The notes under the pieces: model-generated
Told to the model about the DNA's origin: nothing
Seen by the model: the letters and a program-made list of their open reading frames with translations, nothing else
Database searches by the model: none
Source of the DNA: Gammaproteobacteria bacterium
GTDB lineage: Bacteria > Pseudomonadota > Gammaproteobacteria > Xanthomonadales > Wenzhouxiangellaceae
DNA length: 64,000 nucleotides
Direction of reading: 5' to 3'
Assembly: GCA_021772975.1 (NCBI GenBank)
Contig: JAJFKY010000014.1
Coordinates: 62,001-126,000 of the forward strand
Program-made: the position numbers and the translations under genes
Part shown: piece by piece, positions 54,646-62,658 of the stretch
Numbering within the stretch: the stretch's first letter is position 1
Layout of the letters: every line of letters starts with the position of its first letter

Positions 54646-55558
54646 AATCCAATATCATGCTTCCGAAGCATCCTCCGATGCCACTGGAGAAAACCAAGTG
54701 ATAACCAGGTCTTTGTAATATACCGCCATCGCAGATATTGATAGCACAGTCAGAACCAAAAGCATGGCCAATACGAGCGAAGTTAGCGCTGAATAATTTT
54801 TCCATCGGAATCTTCAAGGCACGTAAAACATGCGCCCAACCTGGATAGTTGGTGTTGTGCGGCACTATTGATGTCAAATCATCCGCACCGATACCCGCTT
54901 TTTTTAATGATCGCCTGATCACCGATATGGCCGACCATAGGTAATTATCATTCTGTTCGTAGCTGCCATCACTAAGAATTCCATGCACCAGGCGGGGATC
55001 GTTATAGGTTTCTATGGCTTTTATTTTTGCAGGGCCTTTATCCGGTGTAATCAAAAGTGCGGATGCGGCATCACTGTGAATGCCGCTGTCGCCTATTGCA
55101 CGTAAAGTTTCTATTGCAATGGTGTCAACGCCGAATGCAATGGCATAACGCCATTCAGGATGTGTATTAAACAAGGCGTCTAATACCTTTAATGCATATA
55201 GCGTGGAAACGCAGTTTTGCTGTGAAATGGAAAAAGTCAGGGTTTTGTGCATTCCAAGCTTGCTGCGTACGCGTTCCGCCAGACTCTCTGGTGGTGCCAG
55301 CACAGCCACTTGTGAGGTATGAAAAAAGATCAGTACATCGATCTCGTCCGCTTTCAACGCTGCGTTGCGAAGCAACTGCGAGACGGCCTGATAGGCCATT
55401 AATGTTTTATGTTCGCCGTTGGCGAAAAAAAAGTGTTCGGCACCGCTGTCTAATAAAGCCCGCTGGTGTTCGGCTGGCCGTTTGTGATTGTCACACCAGG
55501 ATAAAACCGACCCCTTGGTTTCCGGTAGATAATAAGCAGATGATGAAATAAAAGTCAT
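54617..55558 (-). CDS. KAS III-like protein 1, catalytically complete form
   Basis: 313 residues, first gene of the operon. Nucleophile C116 in SISQQNCVSTLYAL; His in IVPHNTNYPGW (H234); the Asn block is NFARIGHAFGSD, where H265 replaces Asn. The FabH-type core is thus C-H-H. It is the best candidate for true condensation or acyl transfer in the pathway. Confidence 0.85.
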   Translation of the reverse strand: MTFISSSAYYLPETKGSVLSWCDNHKRPAEHQRALLDSGAEHFFFANGEHKTLMAYQAVSQLLRNAALKADEIDVLIFFHTSQVAVLAPPESLAERVRSKLGMHKTLTFSISQQNCVSTLYALKVLDALFNTHPEWRYAIAFGVDTIAIETLRAIGDSGIHSDAASALLITPDKGPAKIKAIETYNDPRLVHGILSDGSYEQNDNYLWSAISVIRRSLKKAGIGADDLTSIVPHNTNYPGWAHVLRALKIPMEKLFSANFARIGHAFGSDCAINICDGGILQRPGYHLVFSSGIGGCFGSMILDCGGTDGIQH

Positions 55559-55608
55559 AACCAGCGCATCCTTGCCAATAGTGCACGATATTTTTCGTAT
55601 ATCGGCTG

Positions 55609-55627
55609 TGAACCATTATCTGGTTCA
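55609..55627 (-). promoter_or_regulatory. Palindromic operator-like site upstream of the biosynthetic operon
   Basis: TGAACCATTATCTGGTTCA: 6-bp arms (TGAACC/GGTTCA) around 7 bases, 51 bases ahead of the first start codon. Size and position fit a dimeric repressor or activator. No regulator gene is in the operon. Confidence 0.45.
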
Positions 55628-56361
55628 ACATGGAGAGTGCGAATTATGCGACCTAATTATTATTCTAGGTTATGTACCGTGACATATTTGGTCGTTAAAA
55701 CAGAACCTATCACAGTGGAGCGAATCCAGCACAACTCCTCCTGGGCAAAGGATGTATTTAATTATTAAAATTGTCAAGACAATTTGAGTAAATTATTTAG
55801 TCTAATTATTAATTTTCAGTTATGTTTATGCGCAAGTGTCAATATTGTGTCAAAATTTAAGCGCCATTAAAGCCTGAAAATCATTACAGCCGTTGAATTA
55901 TCTTAAATGTAACTTTTTTAGCAGACATTATTTATTACTTTAGTCTTATATGCTTTGGTATAGGCTGTCTGTTAAAGATTTTGGCAGATGATAGTCGGAA
56001 TGCCTGCCCGACAAAGATCAGGCTACAAAGGATGTCTGGAAAAACCAACCAGTAAATCAAGCCGCTGTCAGCGTAGCTAAACTTTTTTTACTTTAGAAAC
56101 TCATGCTATAAGGCGCGATTGTGAATGTTTCATGGCCCTGGTCATTAAGACAACTCCATTGACGTAAGTGATATCTCACCCCTAACTGAATCAGCTCAAG
56201 ATCATATTTGCTCTAATTAAGGAACCTCAAGCATCGGGCGCTTGCGCAAACATGGGCGTTAACCAGGTTACCTGAGAATCTGGGTGACGAAGTAGTAACT
56301 GCCTTGGTTGTATCTTTCCGTCTCGAATGAGTTGCTTTTTTTTGGTTGAACTGGGCCAACC

Positions 56362-56442
56362 ATGTTAATGGATGAAAAGTTCGAGTTTGAGCTATTCGAG
56401 TGCGACGAAGCTACTCAAAATCAGCTGGTTTTGTTGGTTTAA
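56362..56442 (+). CDS. Possible 26-residue acidic peptide
   Basis: A short frame with two early ATGs (56362, 56368), then DEKFEFELFECDEATQNQ and a hydrophobic LVLLV end. It contains one cysteine. No ribosome site is evident. Could be chance, a remnant, or a tiny gene. Confidence 0.2.
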   Translation: MLMDEKFEFELFECDEATQNQLVLLV

Positions 56443-56625
56443 ATCGCTCCCCTGAAAAGGTTAACGCAGTCCATCCCTGGCCTTCACCCCGCGGGTAAAT
56501 AGATTTGAACACTCATGACTCTAATCCATCAAAGCTAATAACATCAGTAGCTTATCTTTAGATTAGTTGTTTCAGCATTATGGGTGTCCATACTCATCAT
56601 GCATACTCATCGGCTATACTCAATC

Positions 56626-56682
56626 GGAGCGCACCTGGGCGCGATTGCGATATCCAGCATTGGTCGCGCCCAGGTGCGCTCC
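56626..56682. repeat. Perfect 19-bp REP-like hairpin
   Basis: GGAGCGCACCTGGGCGCGA (56626-56644) pairs perfectly with TCGCGCCCAGGTGCGCTCC (56664-56682) across 19 bases. It shares the GTAGGAGCG...CTGG.CGCGA plan with the elements at 8742 and 8825. It lies past the end of the MtrB-type gene. Confidence 0.85.
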
Positions 56683-56746
56683 TACAGGACAAAGCGGATG
56701 AATTACAAGTATTCGGCGTCAACGCATGGGTGTTGTCGCTGGCTGG

Positions 56747-59293
56747 TTAAAGCGCGACTTCGACCAGTACTCCCAGCACATGCGCGGTAAAGTCTTGCGG
56801 CACGGCCAGCAGAAACAGCTGATTGTCCAGCACCGGATCGGTCAGTCCGTCGAAATGGAAGTCGTTGATGTCCTCGGCTTCCAGGCGGTAGAACAGCCGG
56901 GTGGCGATTCGTTCGGTCAGCGGGTAGCGCAGGCTGATGCGTACGATGTGCTGCCGGAATGTCTGGTTGGGGAAGCCGCTGCCGGCCTCGGCGGGATCAA
57001 CGCCCGGCGACAGCGCGCCGGCGGAGGCAAAATCAAAGCCCAGGCGTGAGTTGGAATAGCTGAAGGTGTAATCGGCTTCCAGCAGCAGTTTTCGCCATTG
57101 CCGGGTGAAGCCGATGCCGGCGGCGTGATGGGTTTCATTCAGCGCTTGCCGCCAGACATTGTCCAGCGGAAACACCACCCCACCGGCATTCGGGTCAATC
57201 CCGCCCGGACCGGCGTCATTAATGCCGGTGGCGCTGCGGTCGTGGGCCTGGAAACTGTAGTACACGAACCCGCTGCCGCTGTCGTCGAATTGATAATTCC
57301 ACTCCGCGTTCATACTGATTGTTTGCCGTGCACGCAGGCCGAACTGCGCATCGAAATCATCGCGTTGGTAATGCCCGGTCACGGCGATATCCGAGCGCAG
57401 GCCGGGGTTGAAGCGCACTTGCAGGTCGGCCACGAACTGGTCGCGGGAAGACAGGTCGAAGACTCGCAGCCCGGCCAGCTCGCGCGGCGGTGAGCCGTCC
57501 GGCAAAAACGGCACGAAGCCAGGTAGTACCGAGCTCAGAAACGGCGCTAGTGGGTTGAGCTGGAATTCATCGCCGGAGCGGCGTGCGTATTCACCGGCCA
57601 AACGCAGACTGGCCCACGGACCGGAGCGGTCGGTCAATTGCAGCCGCAGCCGGTCATCGCGCACGTCATCGCGCTCACGGTGCGCGTAGTCCTGTTCCAG
57701 ATGTGTGTAGCTGAGACCGAGTTGCATGCGATTGGCCAACTGGTAATCGGCGTTGATGCGGGCGCGCAGGTCGTCCCTGGCGAACGGCACGCCGCGAATG
57801 CGCAGCAGATCGCCAGGCCGGCCGGGCTGGAAAATACCGTCATCGAACAGGAAGCCGCCGTCTTCGGGAATATAGCCGAATTCGCCGGTCAGCGGGTTGA
57901 AGGCAGTGTAGTCTGTGTCGTTGTCTTCATCCAGATAGCGCAGTTCAAACGTGGTGCGCAGCCGGTGGGTAGGTTGCAAAGTCAGTTCCGCCTGAGCGAA
58001 CATCGTTTCGATGCGTGCCTCAGCAGTCGGTCGACTAAGCGCGCCAGTGGTGTTCCACAGATCGAAATTCACCGGAATGCCGGTGTTGTTGCCGATACCG
58101 GTGCTGATGGTGGGCGGCAACAAAGGCTGATCCTGGACTTTGCGGTTGTAGGCCAGCGAAGTGGTCCAGCGGCCCTGCATAAACGGCAAAATAGCCGCGA
58201 AATCGGCCTTGAACTGATGAAAGCGGTTATCCGGCGGCAGCGCAAAACGGCCGCGCTCGGGAATAAAATCCAGCGCGAACGGCGTCAGGCCCGGATTTTC
58301 CCATATCAGGCTGGGCGTGTCATTCATGAAAAACGAACCGCTGTAGGTCAGGTTGGCCTGATAACTGCGGCCCAGATAGCGCATCCCAACATCCAGCTCA
58401 TGAGTGACGTAGTTGATCGGTTCGACGGTTTCGGTGAATTGACCCAGCAGCGGGTAATTGAAGGTGCCGCCGAAGGGGCGCTCGCCGTCGCGCCACTCGG
58501 AACTGCCGGTAACAAACAATTCGATGTTTTTCCAAGGTGCCAGATTAACCGCCAGTCCGCCGCGCTTGCGTTCCAGCGCCAGGGTACTGCGCGCTCGGTC
58601 CGCCAACACCTCGCGTACCTGACTGGCGGTGGACGCGCCCGGCTGCAGCCCGCCGGGCAGGGTCAGATTGCCGGAACCGACCCCGTCCCACAGCACCAGC
58701 GCGTTGTTACTGAAGGTGTGCGGAATCTGGTTGAACCAGGCGCTGATATCGAATGCACCGCGGCGGCCGTAATCCAGCCGCAGATACTGATCATCGCGCC
58801 CCAGGCTGCCACCGAAAAACGACCCGTATTCGCCCTTGCGCCGGTTATTGGCGGTCACCGCAAAACGGTTAAGAATCAGGCCTTCGTCCCAATCGGCGAA
58901 CTCGCGGAAACGGGCGGTATCGGTGGTACCGAAATTGGCCAGGTAGCCGAACTCGACAATGCCGCTGAACGACCACGCAGTGTTGTCCGTGCCGCCCTGA
59001 TGGGTATCGTCTTCACTTCCCGCTGTGTCTTGCTCTTGTTCTTGTTCTTGCAGATAAGCCTGCTCGAATACCAGCGGATATAAAATGCCCGACGGGGAAA
59101 ACGCCGTCCTGGTTATCAGCGAATAGCCGAGAGAATCCACCGAACTGCCGGGCGGCGCCAGTTGCTGGTGCAGGGCATTGCCGAGATGATTATCGATACC
59201 GATAGCCGAATCGGCGCCAGCCGGGCCGTTCGCGATGCTTACCACTCCACCCAGGAGTCCGGCAAGGCAGGTGTTGGAAACGCGTTTGACCAT
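56747..59293 (-). CDS. mtrB: MtrB/PioB-family outer-membrane beta-barrel (decaheme-associated)
   Basis: 848 residues with a signal peptide (1-27) and a linker, then many amphipathic beta strands ending in an aromatic-poor HVLGVLVEVAL C-terminus. Segments such as NRFAVTANNRRKGEYG and DQYLRLDYGRRGAFDISAWF are typical of MtrB/PioB porins, which hold a decaheme cytochrome in the outer membrane. The cytochrome gene is directly upstream (9 bases), as in known Mtr/Dms loci. No outer-surface MtrC/OmcA is seen inside the window. The short CxxC found in some MtrB proteins is absent. Confidence 0.88.
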   Translation of the reverse strand: MVKRVSNTCLAGLLGGVVSIANGPAGADSAIGIDNHLGNALHQQLAPPGSSVDSLGYSLITRTAFSPSGILYPLVFEQAYLQEQEQEQDTAGSEDDTHQGGTDNTAWSFSGIVEFGYLANFGTTDTARFREFADWDEGLILNRFAVTANNRRKGEYGSFFGGSLGRDDQYLRLDYGRRGAFDISAWFNQIPHTFSNNALVLWDGVGSGNLTLPGGLQPGASTASQVREVLADRARSTLALERKRGGLAVNLAPWKNIELFVTGSSEWRDGERPFGGTFNYPLLGQFTETVEPINYVTHELDVGMRYLGRSYQANLTYSGSFFMNDTPSLIWENPGLTPFALDFIPERGRFALPPDNRFHQFKADFAAILPFMQGRWTTSLAYNRKVQDQPLLPPTISTGIGNNTGIPVNFDLWNTTGALSRPTAEARIETMFAQAELTLQPTHRLRTTFELRYLDEDNDTDYTAFNPLTGEFGYIPEDGGFLFDDGIFQPGRPGDLLRIRGVPFARDDLRARINADYQLANRMQLGLSYTHLEQDYAHRERDDVRDDRLRLQLTDRSGPWASLRLAGEYARRSGDEFQLNPLAPFLSSVLPGFVPFLPDGSPPRELAGLRVFDLSSRDQFVADLQVRFNPGLRSDIAVTGHYQRDDFDAQFGLRARQTISMNAEWNYQFDDSGSGFVYYSFQAHDRSATGINDAGPGGIDPNAGGVVFPLDNVWRQALNETHHAAGIGFTRQWRKLLLEADYTFSYSNSRLGFDFASAGALSPGVDPAEAGSGFPNQTFRQHIVRISLRYPLTERIATRLFYRLEAEDINDFHFDGLTDPVLDNQLFLLAVPQDFTAHVLGVLVEVAL

Positions 59294-59302
59294 GCGGGCG
59301 TC

Positions 59303-60247
59303 TCAGCGGTGAAATTTGATGCCCGAAGGGTGGTTGGAGCCGTGAATCTGGGCGTGGCAGTTGCTGCAACTGCGGCCGATCAGACGTGCATCGGGGCGCG
59401 AGCCGCCGGGCAGGTTGGCGCGGGTCAACAGGTCATTCGGATGGCCGAGTTGGGAATGGCATTGCTGGCACAGCAGCGGACGCGGCGCATCCAGCAGCAT
59501 ATCGTGATTGGAACCGTGCGGCCGGTGGCAATTCAGGCAACTGTCGCGCACCGGCGCGTGTTCCCAGATAAATGGGCCGCGTTTTTCCGCGTGGCATTCA
59601 AAGCAAGTGTCATTGACGCGCACGGTCTTGAGCAATGGCTCGGTAATGCCGCCATGCGGGTTGTGGCAGTCAACGCATGACAGTTTGCCTTCCGGCAGCG
59701 GCATATGCGAGCGCCGGTTGAATTCCGCGCGTTGCTGTTGGTGACAGGCAAAGCAGGTGTCGTTGATGTCATGGTTGGCCAGCAGGCCGCGCTGCGACAG
59801 TCGTGCCATTGGATTGTGGCAGTCGCTGCATGCCAGTTGCTGCCGCTCGTGCACCGAATTGGGCCAGTGCAGACGCTGGCCGCCCTGGTGGCATTGCATG
59901 CACCGGGCATTCTGCTCGGCTACCGGCTGAATGCTGGTGCTGGAAAAGCGCAAAATAGTGGCCTTGTTCAACGGATCCAGAATATGCCGCGAACCGGGTC
60001 CGTGGCAGGCTTCGCAGCCGTGCGCCTGTTGCGGTGTATCCGGCAGTTGCAGAGTGGTGCGGGCATGCCCGGTATGCGCCCAGTTAGCGCCGGCCTGGAT
60101 GTGACAGCTGGTGCAGCTTTCCAGGCCGATATATTCAGCCGGCCCGGCGGCGCTGTCCGTGTCCTGCGCCCAGACACAACAGCCCACGAGTGCCGTTGCC
60201 AGCAGCATCGGGTAACGATTGATGGGCCAGTGAGTTATGCTGCGCAC
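59303..60247 (-). CDS. mtrA: Decaheme c-type cytochrome, MtrA/DmsE family
   Basis: 314 residues with a signal peptide (about 1-27). Ten CxxCH haem sites are visible in order: CTSCH, CEACH, CMQCH, CSDCH, CFACH, CVDCH, CFECH, CLNCH, CQQCH, CSNCH. Periplasmic electron carrier that sits in the MtrB-type barrel and moves electrons across the outer membrane, for metal, DMSO or iron oxidation/reduction. The genes for the final acceptor are outside the window. Export and haem attachment need the Ccm system. Confidence 0.95.
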   Translation of the reverse strand: MRSITHWPINRYPMLLATALVGCCVWAQDTDSAAGPAEYIGLESCTSCHIQAGANWAHTGHARTTLQLPDTPQQAHGCEACHGPGSRHILDPLNKATILRFSSTSIQPVAEQNARCMQCHQGGQRLHWPNSVHERQQLACSDCHNPMARLSQRGLLANHDINDTCFACHQQQRAEFNRRSHMPLPEGKLSCVDCHNPHGGITEPLLKTVRVNDTCFECHAEKRGPFIWEHAPVRDSCLNCHRPHGSNHDMLLDAPRPLLCQQCHSQLGHPNDLLTRANLPGGSRPDARLIGRSCSNCHAQIHGSNHPSGIKFHR

Positions 60248-60328
60248 TGCCGCTTTCCTCTGTTCTACCGCCGTATTGTGACGACCGGCCGGCCATCCGC
60301 CGGGCCGGTCTTGAAGGGCTGTTCGGTA

Positions 60329-61273
60329 TTAGTTGGTAGCCGTGCCGCCGCAGCTGAATCCGTCCGGGTTGATGACCTGCTCGGTCGGCACGATTTCAAA
60401 ACTGCCGCTCACACCGCCGGCATTGTCGATGGTGTAATCGACGATCGCCAGGTCGCATTCCACAAACTGGATACTGACTTCGCCCACGACCACACCGGTT
60501 TCGGAGGCGGTCGGCGGCATATCAAAGGCACCGGCTACGCGGGCACGCAATGGTCCGGAAGCGGTATTGCCATCCAGTGTCAGCAACATGGTCATCCAGC
60601 GCTGGCCGGCAAAGCCGATATCCATTTCCGGTGGATCGGCGGGCGGCACCGGTTGCAGAGTGAAGGTAAACCAGGCCCCGAACAGCAGGTCCAGGCTGGC
60701 ACTGAAATCGAACAGAATGCCTTCACCGGTGGTATCCAGGTTCTGCCAGGCGCCTTCGGCGAGCGCGAAATCAAATGGTTCGGCGGCGGCACCGATGGTA
60801 AAACTGAAGTTGTCGATTACCCCGCCGGAGAATTCGATCGAGTCGATCAGCTGGGTGCTGCTGATTTCCACGAAATTGTTCGGGTCACCGGGCGTGGTTG
60901 GCGGATTGCTGTTGGCGGTACCCAGCACTGAACCGTCGGCGGCCAGCGCCGTAGCGGTGTTGGCGCCGCCAGACTGCACGAAGAAAAACCGCACGTTGGT
61001 GACCGGTACGTCGAAAGTCACACTGGCACTGCCCCCCTGGACGATATAGGAAAACGAGCCGGAGGCGTATAATGGCGGATTGAACAGGGTGACGACACTG
61101 CCGCCTTCCCAGTTCGCCCCCATGAAACTGAAGGTACTGGTACCGGAAGGCGTGACGCCGGCCTCAGCGCCGGAATTATCGAAAAATATGGTCACGGTTT
61201 CCTGAGCTATGGCAGCGGCGGATAGGGTCGAGAATAAAATGATGGTTAATAAGTGGCGTAGTTGGTTGTGCAT
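60329..61273 (-). CDS. Secreted protein, paralog B of the three-copy family
   Basis: 314 residues from the ATG at 61273; an upstream in-frame ATG at 61306 would add 11 residues that do not look like a signal. Signal peptide 1-23. Blocks match paralog A closely: VTIFFDNSGAEAGVTPSG, GEGILFDFSASLDLLFGAWF, AGQRWMT, and NPDGFSC near the end, followed by a GGTATN tail. It sits 80 bases from the cytochrome gene. Role unknown. Confidence 0.75.
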   Translation of the reverse strand: MHNQLRHLLTIILFSTLSAAAIAQETVTIFFDNSGAEAGVTPSGTSTFSFMGANWEGGSVVTLFNPPLYASGSFSYIVQGGSASVTFDVPVTNVRFFFVQSGGANTATALAADGSVLGTANSNPPTTPGDPNNFVEISSTQLIDSIEFSGGVIDNFSFTIGAAAEPFDFALAEGAWQNLDTTGEGILFDFSASLDLLFGAWFTFTLQPVPPADPPEMDIGFAGQRWMTMLLTLDGNTASGPLRARVAGAFDMPPTASETGVVVGEVSIQFVECDLAIVDYTIDNAGGVSGSFEIVPTEQVINPDGFSCGGTATN

Positions 61274-61306
61274 GGTTCTACACTCGCTGAGTTTTGGGTG
61301 GCACAC

Positions 61307-61708
61307 TAGGTAGACCGGCGGACAGGCAATTTGCTTACATCTTCGTACGCTTTATTTCGTATAAACGCGTTCTGTTGCTCTGGCCTGGCCGCCAGGTCCG
61401 GTCCGGTGCAGCCCACCCAATGCGGTCAACAGTTCCAAGTCGATACCGGCGCGACATCATTGATATGACAGTCGCTGCCATCGGGCCAGAGCAGGCGCAT
61501 GCCGGTAAAGTTCACAAAGCATCCACCTGTTAGAAACTATTAGAAACACATGGGTGTGGTTAGCGTTGCCAACCGCGCTTTGCTGACCGACGATGCGTGT
61601 TAACGGATGCTAAAAAGTGAGCAGTTGTAAAGATAAACTCAGCCGAGGATACCGTGTATGACCGTCGCCAAACCGGCGTCTAAGTGATGCATACCGGCTA
61701 ATGGCCGG
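61307..61708. other. Intergenic stretch
   Basis: About 400 bases between two paralogs. Nothing convincing apart from a short direct repeat TTAGAAAC twice near 61531-61548. No gene supported. Confidence 0.4.
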
Positions 61709-62647
61709 CTAACCGCATTCAAACCCATTTGGATTAACCAGTTTTTCCAGCGGAATAATTTCAAACTCTCCACTGACTTGCGGTGCGTCAATGGCGTAAG
61801 TCACGATGCCATGGTCGCAGGCGGTGAACTCGACTGTAAACGTGCCGCGCTCGCGGCCGCGTTGAAAGCCGGTGGGCGGCGCAGCGAATTGACCGCCTTC
61901 ACCCGCCGACACGGTGCCGGTGGCACGGTTGCCGTCCAGACTCAGCAGTGCCGTCATCCAGCGGTGACCGGGCGAGCCGACATCGGTGGGCGTCGCGTTG
62001 GACGGCGCAATGGGGTTGAGTGTATAGGTGAACCAGGCCATGAACAGTGCATTCAGCGTCGGCCCGTAATCGAACAATATGCCTTGTCGTTCGCCGACGA
62101 ATGCCGGATCGGCATTCACCCAGCTACCTTCCGCCAAGGCAAAATCGAACACATCGGCTGCGGTGCGATAACTGAAATCGTCAATGACGCCGCCGCTGAA
62201 TTCGATGGCGGCGATCGGCGCCGTGGTCGCAAACGTCACGAAATTACTGCTGTCGGCGAAAACCGTGGCCGCATTGCTGTCCAGCGTTTCGAGCACCACG
62301 CCGTCGGCACTCATGGCCGCTGCGGTACCGGCCGGAAACCCGCCGCCATGAACATAAAAGAACCGCACCCTGGTCACCGGCTCGGCAAAGCTGACTGCGG
62401 CTTGTCCGGCGATGACCTCGTAGGAGAACACCCCGGAAGCGTACAGCCGTGGCTGACCTTCACTGGCGATCACGCCGCCGGACCAGCTGGAGCCCATAAA
62501 ATCGAACTCACTCACGCCCGGGTCGGTCACGCCGGTTTCGTCTCCGCTGCCTTCAAACTGCAGTAGTACATCCTGAGCGATGGCTGTGTGCAGACAACCA
62601 GTGAAAATCAGGCCGGCAACGGCCAGTCGGGATTTTGTGCGCGGCAT
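61709..62647 (-). CDS. Secreted protein, paralog C of the three-copy family
   Basis: 312 residues, signal peptide 1-24. More divergent than A and B: RQGILFDYGPTLNALFMAWFTYTL, GHRWMTALLSLDGN, and NPNGFECG at the end. The start is 11 bases downstream of the stop of the LanC-like gene, so they are co-transcribed. Pairing suggests the secreted protein and the toroid protein act together, possibly at the cell surface. Confidence 0.75.
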   Translation of the reverse strand: MPRTKSRLAVAGLIFTGCLHTAIAQDVLLQFEGSGDETGVTDPGVSEFDFMGSSWSGGVIASEGQPRLYASGVFSYEVIAGQAAVSFAEPVTRVRFFYVHGGGFPAGTAAAMSADGVVLETLDSNAATVFADSSNFVTFATTAPIAAIEFSGGVIDDFSYRTAADVFDFALAEGSWVNADPAFVGERQGILFDYGPTLNALFMAWFTYTLNPIAPSNATPTDVGSPGHRWMTALLSLDGNRATGTVSAGEGGQFAAPPTGFQRGRERGTFTVEFTACDHGIVTYAIDAPQVSGEFEIIPLEKLVNPNGFECG

Positions 62648-62658
62648 GCTAATTACTC

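Larger units (their letters stand above)
55559..56746. other. Long AT-rich gap upstream of the biosynthetic operon
   Basis: Nearly 1.2 kb without a normal gene. It contains the operator-like palindrome at 55609-55627, a small peptide frame at 56362-56442 and the REP-like hairpin at 56626-56682. The stretch 55780-55960 is very A+T-rich. It probably holds the operon promoter; no single -35/-10 pair stands out. Confidence 0.6.

Noticed and set aside
57638-59083. 481-codon plus-strand frame opposite the MtrB-type barrel, and a 408-codon one at 59705-60931 opposite the cytochrome
   Set aside because: Both lie over genes with clear motifs (ten haem sites in one). No ribosome site and no domain on the antisense strand.
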